64,000 nucleotides of DNA from Nostoc sp. CHAB 5824 (GTDB taxonomy: Bacteria > Cyanobacteriota > Cyanobacteriia > Cyanobacteriales > Nostocaceae), in contig NZ_JAIVFT010000005.1 of NCBI RefSeq assembly GCF_020829665.1, forward strand, positions 96,807 through 160,806, given 5' to 3'. The notes under the pieces were generated by a model, which searched no databases, had not been told where the DNA came from, and was given only the letters and a program-made list of their open reading frames with translations. Made by a program: the position numbers and the translations under genes. Positions 54,578 to 63,542 of this stretch are shown here, piece after piece (the stretch's first letter is position 1; each line of letters begins with the position of its first letter).

Positions 54578-55063
54578 GTGGAACCTATTTACGGCACCTC
54601 TGGAAACGACTATCTGTATATAACTGGGACTGAAGAAGAAAACACAATCTACGGTGATGAAGGCGATGACACTTTAATGGGTAGTTCGGGCAAAGACTAC
54701 TTAGTTGGAGAAGGTGGTAATGACATTCTCACTGGTGGTGAGGGTCAAGATACCTTTGTCCTGTATTACTCAGGTGGCGGTATTGATACACTTACAGACT
54801 ACATAGTTGGCACGGATGACATTAAGATTACTTCTGCTCCTCATAGCTCCCTGCCTTTTGATAACCTCACTATAGGTGTTGCTATTAACTTTAGTAAGTC
54901 CAAAACTAATTTACTAAACCTTGGAATCAGTTTTCAATTGAGGCCACGCGAAGATTATTTGAGCTATAACACAGACAATGGTGGTCTGTATTATCTGGAT
55001 CAACAGTTAGCCTGGCTGCCTACTGGTCTTAATCCTGGTGAGGTTATAAAAGACTTGGGTTAA
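54578..55063 (+). CDS. RTX/hemolysin-type calcium-binding repeat protein
   Basis: 161 residues from a GTG at 54578 with an AGGGAG ribosome-binding site 8 nt before; the frame is open to a GTG at 54545. It contains a short RTX array: YGTSGNDYLYITG, YGDEGDDTLMGSSGKDYLVG and GEGGNDILTGGEGQDTF, which bind calcium and fold after export. The C-terminal part has TLTDYIVGTDDI, a typical end of such domains, then an unusual Ser/Leu-rich tail. Proteins of this kind leave the cell by type I secretion. It is short for the family, so it may be a fragment or a compact member. Confidence 0.78.
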   Translation: MEPIYGTSGNDYLYITGTEEENTIYGDEGDDTLMGSSGKDYLVGEGGNDILTGGEGQDTFVLYYSGGGIDTLTDYIVGTDDIKITSAPHSSLPFDNLTIGVAINFSKSKTNLLNLGISFQLRPREDYLSYNTDNGGLYYLDQQLAWLPTGLNPGEVIKDLG

Positions 55064-55226
55064 CAGTATCATAAATAATCAACTGTTAAAAATACAGCAG
55101 TTTTTTTGCATGAAGCACAAAGCTACGGGTTTTGAGGCAGGAGGTAGAAACTGTTTATGTCTGATTTTAATTCCTGCATTTTGCACCTCATTTACTTGCA
55201 AACTGCTGTAATTAAGGAGAACTTTC

Positions 55227-57596
55227 TTGGTTAAGGAGGTAAATTTTGTAGTGTTAAAAAGTTGGCTCGCTCAGGGTTGCCAATTAGGTATATCGAGCTT
55301 GCTGATTCTAAGTGGATTGCTCCAAGGAGAAGGGGGCGATGTCTACGACGGGCTATGCCTACGCACCTTTGCTCAGGTCATTGCCGATCCCTCTTTGGAA
55401 ACTAAAGTGGAGTCAACCGACGGCAGAAACTATCAAATTAAAGGCGGCACAGACGTTGGTGGGAGAAACTTATTCCACAGTTTCAATCGTTTTGATGTTC
55501 CTGATAAAGGAAGCGCCACTTTTCTCAATGACCCAACGATAGTTAATATTTTTTCACGAGTTACAGGGGGAAATCAATCAGTTATTCAAGGATTGATTAG
55601 CGCCAAAGGTAATGCAAACTTGTTTTTAATAAATCCCAACGGCATCATATTTGGAAAAAATGCCAAATTAGATATTGGCAGTTCATTTATCGGAACAACA
55701 GCTAGTGTGATTCAGTTTCCAGGTGGTGAAGAATTTTCCATGACTTCACCCGTCAATCCGCTTAACCCTTTGCTGAAAGTGAACCCCTCTGCATTTCTAT
55801 TCAATCAAATTGCATCTGAGCCTATTAAGTCGATTCAAGTCAATGATGCGAAATTATCAGTTCCTGATAGTCATAGTTTAGTGCTAGTGGGCGGCGATGT
55901 AAATTTGCAAGGAGGGGAACTAGAGGCTACAAGTGGTCGAGTCGAATTAGGAGGATTGGCAGGGGTGGGAACGGTTGAGTTGAACATTGATAACAACAAT
56001 TTCCGCCTAATTTTTCCTAATGGTGTAGCGCGAGCGGATGTATTTCTCTCCGATAGAGCTATAGTAACTGCTCCTGATAGCGAAGGCGGTATCCAAGTGC
56101 AAGGCAGGCGCGTTAGGCTCACCAATAATTCAGAAATTACAATTATTAATACTTTTGGAGCGGAACCAGGAGGAACGCTAGGGGTAACCGCATCAGAGTC
56201 GGTAGAACTTCTGCGAGGAAGTCGTCTATTAACTGATACAGAAAAATCTGGAACTGCCGGAGAATTGAAAATTGAAACTGGGCGGTTGATTGTTCAAGAT
56301 GGCTCGCAGGTTTCAGCTTCCACTTCTCGAAAGTCTACTGGACAGGGGGGAACCTTGTCTGTGACCGCGGACTCTATCCAACTCAGTGGAATCTCGCCAC
56401 AACGTGACCCCAGTGGCTTGTTTACTGTAACACAAGGCACTGGAAATGCAGGAGAATTGAAGATTGAAACTGGGCAATTGATTATTCAAGATGGAGCGCA
56501 GGTTTCAACTTCCACTCGTAGCCAAGGAAGGGGGGGGAAGTTGTCTGTAACCGCAACAGACTCTATCAAACTCATGGGAACAAAAGGTGAGAGTAGAAGC
56601 GGCTTATTTGTTGGGACTGAAGGTGGTGGAGCAGCCGGAAACTTAGACATAGAAACTGGGCAGTTGATTGTTCAGGATGGGGCACGGATTTCAGCTTCCA
56701 CTTTTAGACAGTCTATTGGAGAGGGAGGAAGCATTATAGTAAGAATTGAAAAATTAGATGTTCTAAATGGTGCTGCTATAAATGTGAGCAGTCAAGGAAC
56801 TGGGAATGCAGGCTTACTCACAGTCAATGCTAACTCTATCACACTGGACACACAAGGAAAACTTCTAGGTACAACTGCATCGGGTAACGGTGGGAATATT
56901 AGATTACAGGTGCAGGATTTAATAGTAATCCGTAACGGCAGTGCGATCGCCACTACAGCTGCCAACAACGGCAGTGGCGGTAATATCAGAATCAATGCTC
57001 TATTCATTATCGCCGTCCCTGGTGAAGACAGCGATATCCTTGCCAATGCCAATCAGGGTACTGGGGGTCGAATTGAAATCAACGTCACTGGCATCTATGG
57101 ACTAGAGGATCGCACTAACCTACCTACCAATCCAAAAATCAGTGAGATCAACGCCAGTTCAGATTTTGGCGTCAACGGCACTGTAGAAATCAATACACCG
57201 GATGTTGACCCCACCCGTGGCTTAATCAACTTACCAACCGAACCAGTTGACACCGAAGTATCCCAAGTATGTCAATCAAGTTCAGCACAAAATCAAAGCA
57301 GTTTCATCATCACCGGACGCGGCGGCTTACCCCCCAACCCTAGAACAGAACCTCTCAGCAGTGATGCTGTTCAAGTAGATTGGGTAACTCTCAAGCCAAT
57401 GGGTAAAAACCGTGCTAATACAAATGTTTCAACCCAGGCAATTAGCCCGACAACAGCGCCTATTGTGGAAGCCCAAGGGTGGGTAAGAAATGATAAAGGT
57501 GAGGTGGTACTCACGGCTTATGCGCCCATAGCCACGCCTCGCAATTCTTGGCAGATACCAGCCCAGTGCAGTGCGGCTGAATCGACAACTAAATAA
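55227..57596 (+). CDS. Two-partner secretion exoprotein (filamentous haemagglutinin N-terminal/TpsA)
   Basis: 789 residues. A signal peptide precedes the TPS domain: NLFHSFNRFDVPDKGSATFL, then NPNGI (136-140) and IIFGKNAKLDIGSSFIGTTA. From about 340 to 520 a beta-helix has tandem 60-70-residue repeats headed GELKIETGxLI(V/I)QDG. The C-terminus (QVCQSS, GRGGLPPNP, EAQGWVRNDKGEVVLTAYAP) is complete. It should be secreted through a TpsB/ShlB outer-membrane pore encoded elsewhere. TTG start with AAGGAG 7 nt before. Residues 37-46 (GDVYDGLCLR) derive from an inserted copy of the dispersed repeat at 55336-55364, between the hydrophobic core and the TFAQ cleavage region. Confidence 0.9.
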   Translation: MVKEVNFVVLKSWLAQGCQLGISSLLILSGLLQGEGGDVYDGLCLRTFAQVIADPSLETKVESTDGRNYQIKGGTDVGGRNLFHSFNRFDVPDKGSATFLNDPTIVNIFSRVTGGNQSVIQGLISAKGNANLFLINPNGIIFGKNAKLDIGSSFIGTTASVIQFPGGEEFSMTSPVNPLNPLLKVNPSAFLFNQIASEPIKSIQVNDAKLSVPDSHSLVLVGGDVNLQGGELEATSGRVELGGLAGVGTVELNIDNNNFRLIFPNGVARADVFLSDRAIVTAPDSEGGIQVQGRRVRLTNNSEITIINTFGAEPGGTLGVTASESVELLRGSRLLTDTEKSGTAGELKIETGRLIVQDGSQVSASTSRKSTGQGGTLSVTADSIQLSGISPQRDPSGLFTVTQGTGNAGELKIETGQLIIQDGAQVSTSTRSQGRGGKLSVTATDSIKLMGTKGESRSGLFVGTEGGGAAGNLDIETGQLIVQDGARISASTFRQSIGEGGSIIVRIEKLDVLNGAAINVSSQGTGNAGLLTVNANSITLDTQGKLLGTTASGNGGNIRLQVQDLIVIRNGSAIATTAANNGSGGNIRINALFIIAVPGEDSDILANANQGTGGRIEINVTGIYGLEDRTNLPTNPKISEINASSDFGVNGTVEINTPDVDPTRGLINLPTEPVDTEVSQVCQSSSAQNQSSFIITGRGGLPPNPRTEPLSSDAVQVDWVTLKPMGKNRANTNVSTQAISPTTAPIVEAQGWVRNDKGEVVLTAYAPIATPRNSWQIPAQCSAAESTTK
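55336..55364 (+). repeat. Dispersed GTCTACGACGGGCTACGCC repeat inside a coding region
   Basis: A 29-bp copy with one change in the core (GGGCTATGCC) lies in frame within the TpsA signal-peptide region. It is the only copy in this window that sits within an intact gene. Confidence 0.85.
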
Positions 57597-58112
57597 CTGT
57601 CAAAGCCACTTCCCCAGTAGGCGTTGCAGAACAGTGGGATGAATTGGCGCAAGCTCTTGAGGCAGGGGAGGCAGGGGGGGAATTTTGGAAGTTGCTAAAT
57701 CATCCCGCTTTCTGCAACTTCCCCAACTGAAACATAAGGTGCCCACGAATTTATTTAGACTGTTGCCTTTGTAAAAACAGCTAGTTTGGGTGCGCTGGAG
57801 TGTTTCAGCTTTATTTACCCCAACCTTTAACTGTAGACTTTTTTAAGAGACGGTAAAAACTTACTTGACCAAACTACTTAGTTTATAAAAAATTATTTTA
57901 TACTTTCTTGGCACTGGCTTTACAGTTATTACTTTTAAAGTAGTTAAACTTCATATTCTAAAATAGACTTTACATCTTCACTATTATTTGGAAAAACATA
58001 TTAGTCTGCTTCATCATTTCTTGAATTAAAATTCATTGATAATACCCATGTAGTAACAGATTAAGTGATTGATATTAGAGAAGTAGTTGAAAAATAGAAC
58101 TTGTCTAATATT
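57597..58112. other. Intergenic region after the exoprotein gene
   Basis: A G-rich stretch (GGCAGGGGAGGCAGGGGGGG) near 57660 resembles the heptad arrays but is short. No gene is seen. Confidence 0.45.
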
Positions 58113-58265
58113 ATGAATAAAAAATGGGCTGTTAAACGACTTACAATCAATCTCACATCAGGTGAGGCTCAGAAGTTGGAAAAATATTGCTCAATGACTG
58201 GCAGACCAGCAACCGATGTAATTCGGGAATTAATTCGCTCTCTTCCAACTGAAGATGAAGAGTAA
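58113..58265 (+). CDS. 50-residue CopG/ribbon-helix-helix-like protein
   Basis: A small gene of 50 codons: NKKWAVKRLTINLTSGEAQK, then LEKYCSMTGRPATDVIRELI and RSLPTEDEE. The pattern is a short beta strand (VKRLTINLT) followed by two helices (SGEAQKLEKYCSMTG; PATDVIRELIRSL), the ribbon-helix-helix DNA-binding fold. Dimers of such proteins bind DNA as repressors or as antitoxins. No toxin gene is adjacent. Its target is unknown. Confidence 0.72.
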   Translation: MNKKWAVKRLTINLTSGEAQKLEKYCSMTGRPATDVIRELIRSLPTEDEE

Positions 58266-58810
58266 AAAACTTAAAAGAAAAAGAAATCACATTGGATAAA
58301 AACTTAATCAAAATAAGTGTATCTCAAAAAAGGGAATGAAAGTTTCAATGAGCTTGATGGTAGACAAGACTTGTCACAGATTTCGGCAAATTGGCAACTG
58401 ATGTTGTGCTGTTTGAGTTTCAATAGAGATATCAACAGCGTTAGACAGTGAAAAAGTTGTGCTTTGAAACCAGCTTTAACCCTGCATCACTTCTCCCGCT
58501 CTATGCCAGTTGTTGTGTGAGTGCTGTTGAACGGCTCTACATGATTAATACAGTACTCAAAAGAGTTAAGTTCCCGCTCTACAACTGGCTAGAAATGACA
58601 TAAAAACTACATATAACTTGCAGGTTTCTTCAAAAATGAAGCATTATTTGCGTTTTGGAGTAGAAAGCGCATTGCAATCGCGCCCTCTCGCCCAATACCG
58701 TAGTCAATCGCCCAACCATCGAACCTCTCAAGATTATCGAAAGCCGTGCTGATGTGGGGTGCTGGAATGCTGAAAGATAGAGGAGATTTTGGAGAGAAAT
58801 AGTGGCTTCA
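58266..58810. other. Intergenic region with a possible gene fragment
   Basis: On the minus strand around 58640-58790 the frame TAFDNLERFDGWAIDYGIGR EGAIAMRFL is open without a start and may be a gene remnant; I cannot name it. Otherwise empty. Confidence 0.35.
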
Positions 58811-59935
58811 TTACTTGAGTAAGGGGAGTATCTTTTTATAAGGAATTAAGCCTGCAAATGTATAAGTTACCTGCTCTGCAAATGGCTTATTTTTATTCAT
58901 GAGCCAGATTAATAACTTATTTATAAATGAGAATTTTTTCAAGGACTTTATCTGTAAACCGGCATGGAGGTCTTCTTGAAAGTGTAGAGCATAAAGACGC
59001 TGCCAATTCTCAGATGCCAAATCTGGACTAGTACTCATGTTAATGGCTTGTGTCACGTATAAGCCACTGAGAATGGCATTTGCGATTCCTTCACCAGTTA
59101 AAGGATCTGTGAGATTAGCAGCATCACCAATTTTGAAAACTTTCCCATAGCTAACTTTGTTAGCTCGTTTTGCAGTAGCTAAGGGATAGGCTTTAGGTTT
59201 TTGTTGACTAACTACTAGGCTTAAAAGTTGTTTTGTAGCCTGATTACGCTGCACAAATTCATTGAAAAGCCGAATAATGCTTATGTTGTTTTTCTGATAT
59301 TCATCTATCCACACTCCCACACCAACATTGAGCTTGACCATTTCTGAGCCTACCGCTACAGGAAATATCCAACCATATCCGCTAACTCCAAGAGCTTTAT
59401 CAAAGTAAATTTGAGCTTTTGAGAGATAGTTTTTTGGAAAATCCGCTAGTTTAATACTCCAGTAAGCTCTAATAGCGATCGCATTGGCTTCTCCTGCATA
59501 GACACCGCGTGCATCAATTATGTAATCAAAGTCACTATGAAGCTCTTGGTGATAGCGTTCAATATCGGTAATCTTTTGCGTCCGAGCTACACACCCTGCA
59601 TTGATTGCTTTTTGATAAAGAAGATTGTCGAATATGAATCTAGGTATGCAATAACCCTCAAACTGAGTGGAATGCAGATGGCTAATCTCGTTTGAAAATC
59701 CGAGCAGCCACCCATCAATTTGAGCGTACTCAGAGGTTAAACGTTTAATGTCCTGTGGATATATCCCCATTGTGGATAATGCTTGAACTGATTCAAGGCT
59801 GACTCCATCTCCACAAGTTTTATCTCTAGGAAAGCAGTCCTTATCTATAAGCATAACTTGATGCCCGCTTTTAGCTAAGTGATAACCTGCGGAACACCCT
59901 GCCGGCCCTGCTCCAAGGACTACAATTTTAGACAT
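58811..59935 (-). CDS. Geranylgeranyl-reductase-like FAD-dependent oxidoreductase
   Basis: 374 residues from the ATG at 59935 (a TTG two codons earlier also has the AGAAGG site). The Rossmann FAD motif is VVLGAGPAGCSAGYHLAKSG; DKDCFPRDKTCGDGVS is the GGR-type second motif with its Cys; and GDAANLTDPLTGEGIANAI closes the FAD site. Relatives reduce double bonds of geranylgeranyl chains in chlorophyll, tocopherol or archaeal lipids, or oxidise other substrates. It is shorter than ChlP. It lies 142 nt downstream of a terpene-synthase gene on the same strand, which makes a terpenoid substrate likely. AT-rich relative to the surroundings. Confidence 0.85.
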   Translation of the reverse strand: MSKIVVLGAGPAGCSAGYHLAKSGHQVMLIDKDCFPRDKTCGDGVSLESVQALSTMGIYPQDIKRLTSEYAQIDGWLLGFSNEISHLHSTQFEGYCIPRFIFDNLLYQKAINAGCVARTQKITDIERYHQELHSDFDYIIDARGVYAGEANAIAIRAYWSIKLADFPKNYLSKAQIYFDKALGVSGYGWIFPVAVGSEMVKLNVGVGVWIDEYQKNNISIIRLFNEFVQRNQATKQLLSLVVSQQKPKAYPLATAKRANKVSYGKVFKIGDAANLTDPLTGEGIANAILSGLYVTQAINMSTSPDLASENWQRLYALHFQEDLHAGLQIKSLKKFSFINKLLIWLMNKNKPFAEQVTYTFAGLIPYKKILPLLK

Positions 59936-60077
59936 TTTCAAATTATCCTTCTAAAATTAAAATTTCTTTTTATTCATGAACATCTCTTAAAAGAGATGCC
60001 AAAAATTTTACAGACTCATGAATTGCTTTCTTATCTATAGCTAATACCAAGTAATATGGTTTAGTATATAAAACTAC

Positions 60078-61151
60078 CTATGCAAAGATTTTTCGATACC
60101 GAATCCGAGCCATAATCATAACATTCCAGAGAAAAAAGAGGGATGAGCCACCACATGAACGGAGAATCTTCTTTGCAGTTTCTTTGACATTTTTCTGTTC
60201 ATTCACTTTTTTGTCAGCTAGATAAACACCTAATAAAGCTCGATTAATTATTCGATGAAAGTGCTTATGTGGTAAACGAGAAACAGCTTGATCAGCCTGT
60301 TTAAGAAAATAAGCAAACCGTTCAGTCATCTCTTGTTGATTATTATAATAAGTACAAAAATTTAAATCCCCACCTATGCGGTCTTCTTCTTGGTCGATAA
60401 AATAGTCAAGCAGGATATGAAGTCCTTGAACCCAAGGGAAGTAACTGTTTTTAACTTTTGTAGCTAATTCCTCAGAGCAATCTGGATTGCAAGCATAGGC
60501 TACAAGGCAAAAAACTCCTAATGTTGAGCCAGTAGAAGCTGAAAATTCATACCACTTCATTTCAGGAATTTGGTTACGATGTCTTTCAAACCATGCTTTT
60601 AAGCGAGGAACTCGCTCCTTAACTTGGACGTGTTTATGAACTTGTAAATCGCAATAATAATCAGCCAGTTGATGTAAACTAGAGGCAATTTTTTGATAAG
60701 ATGGAAGGGTTCTTAATACAGCTTGACAAGTCTTTACTAGCTTTACCAGATAGCCGCCATCATCTTGTTCTTTACGAAACTGATAGTAATTAATGTATTC
60801 CTTATCAGGTGTCAAAGCGTGTGATATTGCTTGATGAAGACTATGAAAATCTTTTGGATCTAGGGAAGTACTGCGATCGCATAAATTATCCAAATAATCG
60901 CTAATGGTTTGATAAGCAACTATAAAGCAAATTGTTGGCTCAATTTTTTCTTGGGCAAGTAATCCATAGATAGAGCCTCCTTCACAATGGAATGCTTTAT
61001 TTTCTATACTTAACAAAGCTTGCTTACGTAGTTCTTGATTAGGAATTTGTTCAGCTTCTTTCTTCCAGAGTTCTAAATGCTTACGGACTTGGGGAAGAAC
61101 ATCACGATGAATTTTCAGCATTAATATCCAAGAACAAGATGGAACTGGCAT
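60078..61151 (-). CDS. DUF2600 / YtpB-like class IB (large) terpene synthase
   Basis: 357 residues, all helical, of the DUF2600 family whose known member is Bacillus subtilis YtpB (tetraprenyl-beta-curcumene synthase). The first Asp-rich motif is SDYLDNLCDR (Asp85, Asp88, Asp92). The second acidic motif is LLDYFIDQEEDR (Asp249, Asp253 and on). FHCEGGSIYGLLA near the start and ASTGSTLGVFCLVAYA in the middle are typical. It should ionise a long prenyl diphosphate (C25-C35 in known cases) and release a linear or cyclised terpene. It is the promoter-proximal gene of a two-gene unit with a GGR-like reductase. An ATG at 61121 is an alternative start. Confidence 0.85.
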   Translation of the reverse strand: MPVPSCSWILMLKIHRDVLPQVRKHLELWKKEAEQIPNQELRKQALLSIENKAFHCEGGSIYGLLAQEKIEPTICFIVAYQTISDYLDNLCDRSTSLDPKDFHSLHQAISHALTPDKEYINYYQFRKEQDDGGYLVKLVKTCQAVLRTLPSYQKIASSLHQLADYYCDLQVHKHVQVKERVPRLKAWFERHRNQIPEMKWYEFSASTGSTLGVFCLVAYACNPDCSEELATKVKNSYFPWVQGLHILLDYFIDQEEDRIGGDLNFCTYYNNQQEMTERFAYFLKQADQAVSRLPHKHFHRIINRALLGVYLADKKVNEQKNVKETAKKILRSCGGSSLFFLWNVMIMARIRYRKIFA

Positions 61152-61207
61152 AAATAAGCCCTAATTTTATTTATCTAATATTGAAGAATAACTCAAACTT
61201 ATTTGTA

Positions 61208-61233
61208 AAAAGAGAGCTTTAAAGCTCTCTTTT
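61208..61233 (-). promoter_or_regulatory. 26-nt perfect palindrome with T-run in the leader of the terpene-synthase gene
   Basis: GAGAGCTTT/AAAGCTCTC extended by AAAA/TTTT forms a 13-bp stem, followed on the minus strand by TTTTTAC, 57 nt before the start of the terpene-synthase gene. It has the form of an intrinsic terminator, but lies in front of a gene rather than behind one, so it could act as an attenuator or an operator. The rest of 61152-61619 is AT-rich and gene-free. A similar smaller palindrome (CATCTCTT-AA-AAGAGATG, 59982-59999) lies between the two cluster genes. Confidence 0.6.
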
Positions 61234-61619
61234 AGTAAATAATTATATTGAGTAAAAGCTTTAGTTATTTATGGGTAAAACCAGGATTAAATTCTATTTA
61301 AAACTCAATATTTCTTATACTAACTTCATGATTATAATTAGAATAATGAGGATAAAACTAATTTTTTTCTAGGAGTGCTTCTAGAATAAAAATAAAAAAT
61401 ATAAATTATACCTACCATTTGGAGGATTTTTTATTTTAAATTAAATGTGCATTTAGATAGAAATAAATTGTTAACATTGATTAGAAGTCGTTTTCTGTTT
61501 GTTTTACCATTGATTATATAGTTTTGACTTTTCACGGCATCTGAAAAAGGTCATTTTGAGGGTTTCTTAAACCCAGATTTTTTCATTAGCAGGTAAAAGT
61601 CACAGAAAGTTAGAATAAA

Positions 61620-62033
61620 ATGTTATTTATGGAAACTTCTGGAACTCTTGCTGGTTTAGATATTCTGGTAGTTGAGGATGATGATGATACTCGTTTCTTC
61701 ATCACTACTGTGTTGGAAATGGATGGAGCAAAAGTTATAGCGGTGATATCAGCAGATGCGGCACGCAAAGTATTATCCGAATTGCAACCCGATGTTTTAA
61801 TTTCTGATATCGGGTTACCTGGGGAGGATGGCTACACTCTCATCCGCAAAATTCGTGCGCTCAAACCAAAAAATGGTGGACGAGTCCCGGCTATTGCTTT
61901 AACAGCGTTTGCTGATAGTGAGGATCGTATCCGTGCCTTGGAAGGTGGCTTTGACACTCATGTATCTAAACCGATTGATCCAGAAGAACTAGTTGAGATA
62001 GTGGCTAGTTTGGTTGGTTCTTGTAATTGGTAA
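61620..62033 (+). CDS. CheY-like single-domain response regulator
   Basis: 137 residues, only a receiver domain: acidic pocket VVEDDDDTRFF, phospho-acceptor Asp63 in ISDIGLPGEDGY, Thr switch in ALTAFAD and the conserved Lys in HVSKPIDPEE. An ATG three codons in is an alternative start. As a stand-alone receiver it must act by protein contact, often as an output of hybrid kinases in cyanobacteria. It lies head to head with the terpene-synthase gene 468 nt away, but there is no evidence that they are related. Confidence 0.88.
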   Translation: MLFMETSGTLAGLDILVVEDDDDTRFFITTVLEMDGAKVIAVISADAARKVLSELQPDVLISDIGLPGEDGYTLIRKIRALKPKNGGRVPAIALTAFADSEDRIRALEGGFDTHVSKPIDPEELVEIVASLVGSCNW

Positions 62034-62040
62034 TTATGAA

Positions 62041-62161
62041 ACGCCATTGTTCAATTACTTCTTCACTCACCCAAAAAGTCAGACTGCCTTGCTGCTTGAG
62101 CGCCGCATCGTAAGAGTGCCAGTTACGAACTCGCTTTATTGGCTTTGGCTTTCGTGTTCAT
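62041..62161 (-). pseudogene. IS5-family transposase N-terminal remnant
   Basis: An ATG at 62161 opens MNTKAKANK; after a one-base shift the reading continues RVRNWHSYDAALKQQGSLTF then WVSEEVIEQW. This is the start of IS5-group DDE transposases (RNWxxYDAALxxRGSLTFW). The rest of the enzyme, about 250 residues, is absent. It shows past IS activity next to the RR gene. Confidence 0.75.
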
Positions 62162-62431
62162 AAGTCAAAGGGGGAGTGGATTATTAATATCCTCCCACCA
62201 TATTTTGACAAAAGCTCAACTATCCTTCTCTCTGTCTTGGCAATGCTTCAAAGTCGGTTTAAGAATGTTTCCTTTTTGTCCGCTTATTCATCCCACCACT
62301 GAATAGAATACCATTGAGTGGGGGCACTCTGAGCGATTTAGGTAGAAGTAACAAGAAATAAGTAAAATTTACTATTTTTCCCTATACGTGCAACAACGGC
62401 ATTTTAAGGCAGATATTTAATTTGCTACTTT
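62162..62431. other. Intergenic region, no gene seen
   Basis: Possible outer remnants of the IS5-type element (TTGACAAAAGCTCAACT) but no clear inverted end or target duplication. Confidence 0.35.
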
Positions 62432-63235
62432 TTAAGAGTTCTCTAATTCAATATTTATTTTTGCTGAAGTCTCTCTAATGTCTCGATGCCATCGTCCATC
62501 TTCACCTAATCCAGGAATTTCATTGATTCCTAAGGTTTTTCTCAAAGCTAAATACGATTTTCCTTCTTCTGTAATTTGAAAATAGTTTTTTAAATCTCCT
62601 GCTCCCTCTTGTTGAACTTTTTCAATTCCTTTGCCCACAAAATTATTAATAAATCCCATTGCTCGAAGATGCTTTAGTTCCCTTGCTAAATCATCGTCAA
62701 ATTTAAAGTTAAATTCTTTTTGGGAATTAAGCTTAATCAGATGCTTAAGTTCATTGCCATCAATCAGATATCTAACTAAAAATTGCAATGTTGCTGATTG
62801 TTGCTCCTGAAGCAAGTCAATTCGCTTCTGTTGTATATTGAGTTCGGCGATTTGCTCATCTTGCAACTTATTGATATCATCCCTAACTTCTTGCTTGAGT
62901 CTCCTTAGCGCAATTCCCGTACCTGAAATTGAGATATCATCTATGCTATCTAGCAAACCTGAGTTAAACAGCAAAATTAAACTAAATATAATAACTTCCG
63001 TATTTCCAATTCTACGGTTTTCTTGAGGAGCTGGGTTAGGAGTAAGTACAATAAAGAGTAAATACAATAATCCTGTAATAGACGTTATCTTTAGAAACCA
63101 CCAATTCATATTTCGCTTAGGCTTTTCTTTGGGTAAGCTAGCGTTGGAGCCTGGTGGTGACAACAGCTGTTCTGAACTACGCTCAGATTGGTTAAAAGCT
63201 AGTTTTTTGAGCGTTTCTAGCTCTTTATTAGCCAT
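62432..63235 (-). CDS. Membrane and coiled-coil protein with winged-helix-like C-terminus
   Basis: 267 residues. A disordered N-terminus of about 42 residues precedes two hydrophobic segments (FLKITSITGLLYLLFIVLT, VIIFSLILLFNSGLLDSI). Then comes a strong coiled coil (RRLKQEVRDDINKLQDEQIA, QQKRIDLLQEQQSATLQ), and finally a domain reading ELKHLRAMGFINNFVGKGIE then YFQITEEGKSYLALRKTL, which looks like a winged helix. It is a membrane-anchored protein that could sense or bind something on the cytoplasmic side. No family is recognised. Confidence 0.68.
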   Translation of the reverse strand: MANKELETLKKLAFNQSERSSEQLLSPPGSNASLPKEKPKRNMNWWFLKITSITGLLYLLFIVLTPNPAPQENRRIGNTEVIIFSLILLFNSGLLDSIDDISISGTGIALRRLKQEVRDDINKLQDEQIAELNIQQKRIDLLQEQQSATLQFLVRYLIDGNELKHLIKLNSQKEFNFKFDDDLARELKHLRAMGFINNFVGKGIEKVQQEGAGDLKNYFQITEEGKSYLALRKTLGINEIPGLGEDGRWHRDIRETSAKINIELENS

Positions 63236-63542
63236 TTGGGTTCGCTGGTGAAATAGGGGACAGAAGATACGATAGGTTTTTATTTAATTACACTAGAGGA
63301 TACGCTGCATTCTTGGTGATGTGCTTCATTCTACAGACAGATGGTATTGTACCGAAATTAGTAATTTAATTTGGGTAAAAAGGTTTTAAGGGCTAATGCT
63401 TTAAGTAAAAATCAAAAATAGTATTTCCGAAAATACCTAAGTCTGTCTAAGTGTGAACTGCTCTACAAGTTTAATCGCTTTTGTGAAAGCGATCGCTAGT
63501 CAACATCTAAATCTTAAGCCAGAATCGCTATCGGTTCCCAAA

